This document shows positions 55,314 to 64,000 of a DNA stretch of 64,000 nt, one piece after another (within the stretch, counting starts at the first letter, position 1; each line of letters starts with the position of its first letter). This DNA comes from Corinectria fuckeliana. Its lineage: Eukaryota > Ascomycota > Sordariomycetes > Hypocreales > Nectriaceae. Position numbers and translations under genes: made by a program. The stretch is taken from positions 248,001-312,000 of the forward strand of contig WPDH01000027.1 in the NCBI GenBank assembly GCA_019137255.1, given 5' to 3'. The notes under the pieces are model-generated. The model was given only the letters and a program-made list of their open reading frames with translations, was not told where the DNA came from and searched no databases.

Positions 55314-58300
55314 GGTCTAGGACGCTGGCTGACCCTCCCCCGGCACCCCATAGTCCCATGCCCCGTCCGGTTCCCCCCGTCCGTCCCCTCGTCTCATCCA
55401 ATGTTGGGTGATTTGGGCGTTTGGCGTCACAGGTGAGCAGGGGGCCGAAGAGAGGGGGGCCGCTCCCACCGTCGACTAAATATACTGCGAGCCGTCAGAC
55501 GCCCTGTGCCCAGAGAGTCTAACGAGGGCTCGTGCTGTCCGCTTTGGTTGGTCTGTTTTTGTTTTTACACTCGTTGCCTCGAAGCCTCGAAGCCTCGGCG
55601 CCTTCCAACGTTGAAAGATTCGACAAACGTTAGAGCAAGGTCGGGGGGCCGAGGCCCGCGAGCCCTCAGTTGGCCCAAGTTGTCGGTTCCCGAAGGATGA
55701 GCAACATGCTAGGATCCCTGATCTCCCGGTTGGTTGGCTTACATAGATTAGTCATTGCCATCCCGGACCTCGTGGCCAGGCCGGGTCTTCGGTTGCGGCA
55801 CGGCGGCGCCAACACTGTGCTGGACGGCATCGTATGTACAGACGAGACGCGCGCTGGGTTGCGCGGTGTTGCATTGCAGTGACCTACACGTGAACATGCA
55901 TGCATTCATCCCTACCGACTTGCATTCATTTGTTACCTACTAGCTAAGGTACTGTAGGTGGCCTGAAGCGTCCCTCTAATCAGAGTGCGAGCCACCCCGA
56001 AGCCGTGCCTACGCGCGTTAGGAAGCTCGGGTAAGGCAATTAACTAAGGCTTTAAGGTATTCTTAGATGCACCTCGCAGCCCGTCAGATTCTCCATGGAG
56101 AGCCCTAATCAGTGGATCAATCAATGTCTCTGGCGACTGTCTTAACTCTGCAGACCCCTTCCTTGTTCGTCTTACTCGTCGTCATTCGCCATCGTCATCC
56201 GCCACCGCAGTGACTCGATGCCTTCCCCTGCCAACCTGCTTGCAACTTTCCGCCAGGATGCCAGAACCTCCCCGTCTCTTTTGTCGGAACGACTCGTCAT
56301 TGCCGCCTGGGACACTCCCTTTGCAACCATATATTGACTAGCATTTTATCCCCCTTCATTGTTCCAAGCCACCTAGGCACTTAAAAGAGCTGAAGAAGCC
56401 CAGCGGCAAACTGGCACACCTCATTCCTAGCCTCATCTGGATGGAGCCGCTTCTACTAGTGGAGGATCAGCCCAAGCCACAGCGATTAGTTGCGTAGATA
56501 TGGGGACAGGCGAAACCCCCTACGAAGGATGGCTCTATTGATTGTTTTGTCGCCCAGGCTCTTCCAGCAGAGACCGCCAAGACGACTGTTGATATTCTAA
56601 TTAATAACGATCGCTTTTCAGCCTCACTAGTTACGAATTACCCGCGTCCCCCACGCCTCGATGAGTCCGGTCCAGTGCTGCACCCAGATATGTACGTAAG
56701 ATTGGACCTTTGGCGATCCGATGCAAGTCAAATTGCATGGAGCTAGGGGAACATGCCCACGTCAACAAAGAGAAGAAGCATTTTTAGCTCACTCACCCGT
56801 CCTCGCCATGGTTGGCTCTGTCTCGGTCGTCGCTGACCACAGATTGAATCGAATCATCCCTGCGATTGGGAGGGTTCGTCCACGCTCCAAAGCCGCAAAG
56901 CGCACTGGCCCTGCTGTTTGTCAATACGTACTTCGTACCGGCAACTCGAGCTGTCATCTGCGGCTGTCCGTCGTTGACGTATTCCAGGGATGCCAGAGGC
57001 ATGCCAGGAGGCATGCATAATGTCTAACCGTCCAGCTTAATGAGCCACCTGAAAGCCGCAGCAGCACTGTTCCGCCCTTCTTCAGGGTTCCCTGGACAAT
57101 TTTTCTTCGGACGGAGATGAGATTTGGAGTGACGCGTTTTGGGACGCAGCGGGGCACGCGCCAGAATGGATCGTCGAATCTGAAACGAGATTCCCCATTA
57201 ACGGGGTCGCGTCGCCCATTACATACGAAAGTACGGAGTACGAAGGGCGAAGTAATTACGCCACCACCAGTACTCATCATCATACTCATCATCATACTCC
57301 ATGCTTGTTTCGCGTTGCCGCGGATCAATCTGGTCCTTGCTCTCGATCCACGAAATGCTCTGCGGCTGTTTCTTCATCTTCGCCGCGAGAGATCCGACCT
57401 CGCTTTGGGATGTCTACCAAAGACGACACGACATGCGTTTGCCACACTGGTCGTGTTTGCGCCCCATGCCAAGAATATACGAACGTATGGTCGGATGATA
57501 CGAGATCTCCCAACAGGCTTAAAAAAGCTTGGATGGGATTATACTTCGTACAGTAATTAATTGGTCGTGTAAGTTGGCTTCTCGGCCTGGCTACCTACCT
57601 ACCTAGGTGTGTTTCTCACATGGTTTTCCTGTTGCAGGCTGCGCGTGACCATGGCGTGGGTCACATCGTCGTGAAATCACCTACTATGTACGAAGTAATT
57701 ACTCACCCTGAACTTTCGCCAACCAGGATACTTCTCGTGTCTCGTATCGACAGGTCCCGTGCCTTCAACAGATTCATCACTCCCAAGCTGTCCCGGGTAA
57801 GCTAGCTGGAAACAGGGAGCCCAGGCTGGGACATCAGGAGGTCGTTTCGGAAACCAGGTTGAGGCTGGCACAGTCTGCGTTGCGTCAGATTCGGATTAGA
57901 AACAACCCCGTCCAAATGATCCGAGCATCTTCTGTCACAGCAACCGAAAACAAACGACGGATCGGAAAATCTACTGCCATCATTCTCAAACCTGCTCCAC
58001 GCACGATGGTCAGGCAGCGGCAAGGCCACAGCCAGTTCAAGCGAGCTGTGTCGTTACCAATCCCGTGCAAGAGTCCGGCAGGTTTAAATCAACCACCCCT
58101 GTTGGGGTTTCAGGTGCATCGGGTCGTCCCGAAACTCAGACCAAGTCAACAACGTGTTGTCCGGGGGAAGAACGGTGCATGTATCGTGAGAATCTAGTTG
58201 GGATCCTTCGGCTTCAAGATGAACACCATGACCCAGACTGCAACTCATCTGCACTTCATCTGCACCGTTGTGAAGTTCCGCATCTAGCCCGGCCGCCGCC

Positions 58301-59842
58301 ATCACTACTCGGCCCGGTGCCACGCAGGTGTCCGCAAGAGATGCAGCTGGTGTAGATTAGCATAGTTGGGTCTGTCAGGCCATAGCTGTGTTGCTTCGAT
58401 GTCGTTGCGTAACCTAGAGTGACATGGATATGGCTCTTGAAATGCGGCAGGAGGAGTTGTACCACTCATTTAGCTGTCGTGGATATAGTTCCTCCCAGGT
58501 ATGGCAACTCGTTATCAAGCCGTGTGTTACATCCGCTGGCAGCTCAAATCCAAGTCTCGGCATGTGAGGCAGAATAATCAAGTGTCCTGACATATCATAC
58601 CTTCATCTATTGAAAGAGCAGGCAACGAGGATTCGGGCAGCTCGATTCACCTTCCTAGTTGCACTCGCTCGCACGTTTAATGTTGGCTCTGAATTTTCTC
58701 GGGGGGGGGGGAGAGTCGATTTGCGAGGCCTCGAGACTTGGTGAATGGGTATAGGGTAGGCTGGCTAGTAAGGAAAATTCACATCACAGGATCCGACCAT
58801 CTGTTTTCTGCCACGATAGTAGCTAAAAGATTCGTTGAATTGACTGGCTTATAATGGTAACGCTAAGTTCTAAACGAGGGAAGCAAGATGTTACTGTTGA
58901 GCTGTACCACTCCAACAAAAGCGGAGGTATCACCTTGCCATAGCAATTGGTAAACAGTCTCACATGTCAATAATCATGGTTACAGCGTTGGTTGTCAATA
59001 TTTATACGTGGTCGTTGGCTCTCGAACGGCTCAACTTGTAATCACACTCAGTGTTTCGCGAAGCATATCAAATACAACTTGACTGGACATTGGACGTAGT
59101 CCCTCCGAAAGACGAAGTACTCCTGTTATGGACGTGGTTATATTGTGGACGTGGAAGACGAGAGTTGCTCGGGACGTTGCTTCGCGCATATCGAAGCACG
59201 GAGATCTGATGATCCTAGATGATCCTAATCAGACTAGAAGAGTATCTCGGTCGAGATGAGGTTTGGGTTAGGACGAACGGTTTGGAGCCCCATTGTAACT
59301 TAGCTTAAGCCCGCAAAGTACTGCCCCCTGTTGGGACGGTTGACTACATACTATGTATCCATAAGAAGCACGGAGCGATTCTCGCCAAAGACACAGACTT
59401 ATGTGTTAGATATGTAGGTATGGAGCCATCTTATTTCGCGTCTGGCTGTAATAGAGAAAGCTTGGAACTTTACTTTTCCGTCACAACCCCTACCTCTCCC
59501 GGGCCGTGGTGGCGCCGAGGCGGTTGGACATTGGCCTTGCAGTACGGAGTAAGTTATAAGCTAAACAGGGAGGGTATAAGGTGATGCACGAATAGAGTGC
59601 TTGCAGTGAAGAGCAGGCGCCTTTACTAGAAAAGGAGTCATATGGTGCGGTGCGATTGGAAGGAGTATCAAGCAGGCAAAAAGGAGCCTGCATTGTACTA
59701 GCGATTACTTGCTTGCTGCAAGCCATCCGGGGTCTTGACTAGTAGCATATGATGGATCGGATTTGACGATGTAACTACGGTAGCACTTAGGCTGCTTTCC
59801 AACAGAGGACTCGAGGACGTATGTATGGATACGTCTACTATG

Positions 59843-60137
59843 TACGGAGGGCCCTTTCAAAAGTCGTGTCCCACGCTAAATGCACCACACCCCTTCATCC
59901 CTGTCAGTGACCTGAGATACAACATACGCTATTCAGCTATCACAGACTGCCCGCTAACTCCCCTATACTTCCAGGGGCTATAGTGAGCTTAGGCCTCTAG
60001 AGCCTGGCTGTATGCCACTGTAAATTTAGCGATTCTTAGCGAGCTGTGAAGGATGCGATGTACTCTGCGTACCTTGCTGTCACGTGACGTGATCAGAGCT
60101 TCTTTTTGGGACATGACTTTTGAAAGGGCCCTCCGTA
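59843..60137. mobile_element. MITE (non-autonomous Tc1/mariner-like element)
   Basis: Terminal inverted repeats of 29 bp, 59845-59873 and 60107-60135, match at 28 of 29 positions and begin CGGAGGGCCCTTTCAAAAG. Each is directly flanked outside by TA (59843-59844 and 60136-60137), which fits a TA target duplication. The element is 291 bp between the TAs and has no open frame of note, so it would depend on a transposase from elsewhere. The one TIR difference is a C-to-T type transition. An internal TCACGTGA palindrome lies at 60080-60087. TIR and TA are seen directly; assignment to the Tc1/mariner superfamily is inferred from the TA duplication. Confidence 0.85.
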
Positions 60138-62249
60138 CGAATACATAATTACGGAGTAAAAGTGTTGCGTGCTGCTCGCTGCAGGGTGGTCCTGCGATCT
60201 ACACTTGCCAAGTTGCCAGGGGAGGGGACAAAACGAGGCACCAGGGGAGGAAAATTAGCGGTGGTCCTGTCGCAACAAGGGGCCCCTAGAGCGCGGATGG
60301 TCCTTTCATCGAGAGGAAGCCTATGGCTGTGACAAGGTCAGCATCCCGTTGCAAGGGCAGACCGGCCGAGTAAGCCAGGTGCAGTGTACTAGTAGGTAGA
60401 GAATGGAGTCGCGACGGTACAAACTTGGCTCGCTACGAGTATTCGGAAGAGGCACAATGGATTGCGGGCTTTACACAGTTAGCACGGACGGCGAACGGAC
60501 GGCGATGGCATGGTAGGCGGAGAGAGAGACGCTTGCCGACGACCAAGGGCTAAGAAAGGGGGTTGAAGAGGATGGAGAAATCACCGTGACATACCTATTC
60601 GTACATACGTAGACTATGAAGTACAGACTTGGTATGATTGTCTTCTGCACAAAGGCCAGGCTAATGCAGCTCAACCAAGAACTGGGCATAGAACTGCATG
60701 GAAAATGGATCATGGACCACCTAGAGTTGTGTGGTTGCATCTAAACTGCAACCAGCCTCCTCACTTTTTTGATTTGATTATTATGGAGACGAAGACATTA
60801 ACACGGTACGTAGTACACTTGCAACATTCCTCGTTCAAGGCGAGGGCGCAGTGGGAGTTTTGAGATGTGGACTGCAAACCGTTGGGATAACCATCAAGTA
60901 TGAATTAATACCCACTGGATAAGATGATGCTTGGGATGTTACTAGTAGTTCTCGGGCCCCTCGGAGCATTTGGTATCTGGTGGATTGAGAATCGTCCGCC
61001 AAGGACGATGCCCTCGAATCCCTTCCCTCTAGCGCCAACAACCTCATCCCGTCAACCGACCCCAGAGTGAGCCTCTTGTTTCAGCGCAGGGATTGGAGAT
61101 GGGAACGCCCCAGTAACTTCAGCAAGCGATTCCCGTTCCCACGAGGCTAGACAACCGGCTGGCCGATGCTCCTGACGCTATTCCCCGTTTGCAATTGCAA
61201 AGTAAACCACCCCAGCCCCCTCGAACGACAAAAGCTGGGATCCCCCCCTCCCCCCATGCCTGGTCCCTCCCCCCGCGCTATCAACGACGGGCGACGTTCG
61301 GACGACGCAGTTCAAAGTTAGAGGGGCGAGGTTGCCCCCCCCCTTGTAACCCTGTTAGTAGGGAAAGGCTTCCAGGTTCCCTCGTCGTCGTGGTCGTCGG
61401 GAGAGCAGCTGAACTCGGGAGGGATCGCAGGCCGTTTCCTATCGTGCTACGTAGACCGGCCGAATAGCGTAACTTGGCCCTCGCGAAGAGTATCGAGCAC
61501 AGAGCTAGGGGAAGACGGGATTCGTTCCATGGATACCACGATGCGACCTAGGACGGACAGCAAAAAAGGGGAGAGAGAGCAAGACGCAGCGCCGCTATTA
61601 GTAGTCTACCTCTTACGCGCGCATGCAGAGTAGGTAGCACGGCGTTTCTGTCTGTTTGGCGTTTGGTGTTTGATGCCGAGTGACAGAAGTGACAGAAGTG
61701 ACACAAGCCGCAGCTTGCACACGCACATTGCGCCCTGTGCATACCCATGGCAGGGGGAGGGGGAAAAGGAACTCGGGCCTGTCCTTGATGTGCGTTCTCC
61801 GTAGCAATTGGGTTTGGCGCTGGGTTCGGGAAAAAGGCGCCGCCGCGAACTGCATCCACACAGAAAGCCCACTGCCCACATGCCATAATTTTACCGGGCT
61901 TTCAACGCACCACAGATATCCATCCTGTCCATACTTTGTAGTCGGGCGTCTTCAGTACCTGCCTACGAATACTTACCTACCCACCTAGGTACGTATGAAT
62001 ACCTAGTAGACGGGCTGTGACAGACAGGGTAGCGAGGTCAAGGTACAACATCCATGGCTTCTTCCTTGACTGAATTGAACGAGCAAGCCAGAGCCAGCAT
62101 GCCAAACGTCTCGTCGTCGCCCAAAGGTCAGGCAGGTATCCATCCGTCCTACGTATTCTGATCCCGCCCTGGCTGCGTTGGTCTTCATTGGATCTAAACC
62201 AACCCGTAGTGGCCCTCAAGCCCTTGTCGTGGTCGACCTCTCTCTCCAC
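60138..62249. other. Gene-free region
   Basis: 2.1 kb with no convincing coding frame. It contains TACGGAGTA (60150-60158) just outside the MITE and a CTAGGTAC word at about 61984. Confidence 0.5.
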
Positions 62250-62987
62250 GCGCGGGCACCAACTCTGATCAAGACCCCTCCACCTCGTCTTGCTCTCGTG
62301 CTCTCTTCCACTTCTCTCCCTCCTGGCTCATGGGCTTTCTCCTCCTCCTCTGAGCGCGCTTCCTTCTCATACTTTCTTTCTCTCCGGGGCTCAATTATTT
62401 CGTTCGCTCTCCTCTCTCCTCCTTAATCCACGGGCCTGTGGTCGTCACCGCCTATCTTGCCGTCGCTCACCGATCCGATTCTCTTCCCCAGATAAAACCA
62501 ACCTCTCCCGCTGTGGTTGGGCTCCTTGCTACTTAACCCAATACCCCAGGCCATTATCGGAACGACGAAACCATCGCGGTCTCTTGCTGTTCGCCGCTCG
62601 AAGGAAAGATACCGTTTCATGCTGAAGTTGCCGCGAAGTTAGGACATCCACCTAGAAGGCGCCCGGAAGCCATCTCTTGTCTTACCCGTGTTGCCGTGTT
62701 CCATGGAACGGAGCGAGGCCCGAGAACCTACCTACCTACCGAATTAATCTCTAATTTCTGCGAGAAAAAAAACGCCGACTAGATCACGGGCGGACTGGGA
62801 AAGCCGGAAACGAAACCCGCGTCGCCGTCATCAGTCATTGAGTGTGTTGGGCTTGCACCACGCTCCGAGCGACTTGCTTGAGTGAGTTAGTGAGGGCCTG
62901 ACCCCTGTGGAGGTGAAAGCGAGCCCCAAACTCGACCGTCCACAGGCTGCTAAAGCACTTTGCTGGGATGCCACAGCGGGCAACACC
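62250..62987 (+). promoter_or_regulatory. CT-rich leader of the gene at the right edge
   Basis: 62270-62430 is strongly C/T-rich, followed by mixed sequence up to the ATG at 62988 in good context (CACCATGA). This indicates a long 5' UTR. Short frames inside it are probably artefacts, though a translated upstream frame cannot be excluded. Confidence 0.5.
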
Positions 62988-64000
62988 ATGAGTGCAAAGG
63001 TCGGTTTCACCAGTGCGGGCCACTTGGGTCACACTTACATCAACGGTGGTGTCGACAAGGTCCAGCACGAGCAGCAACAATTGCAGCAATTGGAGCAACA
63101 GCAGGTACAACAAAACCTCCCTACTGCGATTCCTCGTGCGCCAGCGCCAGCGCCGTTAATCGCCAATCCACACTCCCATCGCCAAAACCACAGCTCGTCC
63201 AAGCTACCGTCCTTTCGCTTCGCCGACCGCACAACTAGCGACAGCACTGTCTCCAACCCCGACAACGATAGTACCGCTAGTGAGAACAACCGCGACAACA
63301 GCGGCGGCCCCAGCGCATCAGCGGCGCTGTCGCACCCGTCACTAGCGTACCGCGCCCAGTCCTCCTCGCCTGTCTCACCCAATACAGGCCCCGGCGCCGC
63401 CCTGGTCGCAGGCCCAGTCCAACTCCCATCAGCACATCCAGGCCCTTTACCAGCAATCCCAGGCATATCCACTGGCTCGTCCGCAGGCCCGCCCGCAGGC
63501 TTATCCACTGGCCCAGGGCACCCCGTCGCTGCCGTTACGGGCCCCCGAGCCTCTGCCGGTGGCTCCCTAGATGCGGTATCAGCAGTGACGCTCCTGGCAA
63601 CTGCTCAGGCCCTGGCTCTGGCTCACCCGACAACACAACACCACATCGAAAAACAGTCTGAGTCTGTGTCTGCGTCTGCGTCGTCTGCATCCGCATCTGC
63701 ACCCGCGTCTACCACGTCTGCACCATCGCCCGCCGCCGCCGCCACCATCTCGACCTCCGTTATCGCCGCCACCATTACCGCCTCACCGCCGCTCTTGCGA
63801 TCCCGCTCGAGGACGTCCTCCTGCCACCCCGACTCCTCCGCCCCCGTTGTTGAGCCGCCAACCAAAGCCAGGCGTACCGCATCGGTCCCCGAAGCATCTC
63901 CCGTCCAAGACGTCGCTGATTCGGAATCCCCGCACTCCAAGTCCACTGCCGCTCGCTCCCGCAGTCGGCGATCCCTGGCGTCACGCAGATCGAATGGTGT
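62988..64000 (+). CDS. N-terminal part of a low-complexity protein, cut by the window end
   Basis: The frame from the ATG at 62988 stays open for 337 codons to the last base, so this is the 5' end of a larger gene. It starts MSAKVGFTSAGHLGHTYING. A Gln-rich stretch follows (HEQQQLQQLEQQQVQQN), then the more conserved-looking SSKLPSFRFADRTTSDSTV (about 75-95). The rest is a long Ser/Ala/Pro-rich part with a Ser-Ala repeat (SVSASASSASASAPAS) and an Arg/Ser basic patch (RSRSRRSLASRRSN) at the cut. No catalytic domain is reached. Such N-termini precede regulatory proteins or kinases in moulds, but I do not assign one. The absence of stops over 1 kb, while other frames are broken, supports a real gene. 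Confidence 0.75.
   Translation, partial: MSAKVGFTSAGHLGHTYINGGVDKVQHEQQQLQQLEQQQVQQNLPTAIPRAPAPAPLIANPHSHRQNHSSSKLPSFRFADRTTSDSTVSNPDNDSTASENNRDNSGGPSASAALSHPSLAYRAQSSSPVSPNTGPGAALVAGPVQLPSAHPGPLPAIPGISTGSSAGPPAGLSTGPGHPVAAVTGPRASAGGSLDAVSAVTLLATAQALALAHPTTQHHIEKQSESVSASASSASASAPASTTSAPSPAAAATISTSVIAATITASPPLLRSRSRTSSCHPDSSAPVVEPPTKARRTASVPEASPVQDVADSESPHSKSTAARSRSRRSLASRRSNG

Larger units (their letters stand above)
53085..59842. other. Gene-free region upstream of the phosphatase gene
   Basis: 6.8 kb without a supported gene. 53090-53800 is probably the purine-rich (on plus) leader and promoter of the minus-strand phosphatase gene. Further right, frames are short with no domain. 58600-59480 is relatively AT-rich with stops in all frames. 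Words of the TACGGAGTA/TACGAAGTA family occur at 54898, 56928, 57231, 57542, 57688 and 59542. Confidence 0.5.

Noticed and set aside
57859..58330. Overlapping frames of 75-112 codons on both strands
   Set aside because: Both strands are open by chance over a short stretch; neither shows a domain or splice continuation.
1..64000. CRISPR array, bacterial operon, secondary-metabolite cluster or viral insertion
   Set aside because: No spaced direct repeats, no ribosome-binding-site-led polycistrons, no PKS/NRPS/terpene core enzymes and no viral replicase motifs were seen.

Overview
The window looks like nuclear chromosomal DNA from a filamentous ascomycete, most likely a Sordariomycete and perhaps Hypocreales. 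The order is inferred, not proven. Coding regions are GC-rich. Introns are short (50-88 nt), with GTRAGT-type donors and CTRAC-type branch points. Several 5' leaders are very pyrimidine-rich, and the protein families are typical of moulds. I found no rRNA, tRNA, CRISPR array, bacterial operon or recognisable biosynthetic gene cluster.

Layout. 1-6.3 kb is gene-poor. 6.8-20.8 kb carries a secreted DUF1996 protein, an Rcm1/NSUN5-type rRNA methyltransferase, a DHA1 MFS transporter, a conserved unknown nuclear-type protein, an NDUFAF2-like complex I assembly factor, and a calponin-homology/coiled-coil protein. 21.2-31.8 kb holds a TPR-SET (SMYD-like) protein, 6-phosphogluconolactonase, a Ser/Pro-rich coiled protein containing 17 consecutive Asn codons, and a proline-rich protein with a C-terminal Cys cluster. 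35.0-36.9 kb holds a DHA2 MFS transporter that appears broken by two in-frame TAG codons. 37.3-42.5 kb has a six-exon TBC1D5-like Rab-GAP divergent from a Ppk6-like protein with ear-binding-type motifs. 45.7-53.1 kb has a triple-KH RNA-binding protein (Rnc1/Hek2 type), the ER UDP-sugar transporter HUT1, and a large MAPK-phosphatase-like dual-specificity phosphatase. 53.1-63.0 kb is a roughly 10 kb stretch with no convincing gene. It contains a clear MITE (59843-60137) and many copies of short TA-bounded words. The last 1 kb is the 5' end of a gene that runs off the window.

The genes are mostly housekeeping: ribosome modification, complex I assembly, the pentose phosphate pathway, vesicle traffic, ER nucleotide-sugar import and MAPK signalling. 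They do not form an obvious pathway. Two functional echoes are worth noting. The TBC Rab-GAP and the adaptor-like protein share a promoter region. The Rnc1-like KH protein lies near a MAPK phosphatase, the class of mRNA that Rnc1 regulates in fission yeast.

The most notable items for follow-up are the probable transporter pseudogene, two GC-AG introns with identical GCAAGT donors, the MITE, and the strong intergenic excess of the words TACGGAGTA and TACGAAGTA. I did not find anything I would call a new biological system.
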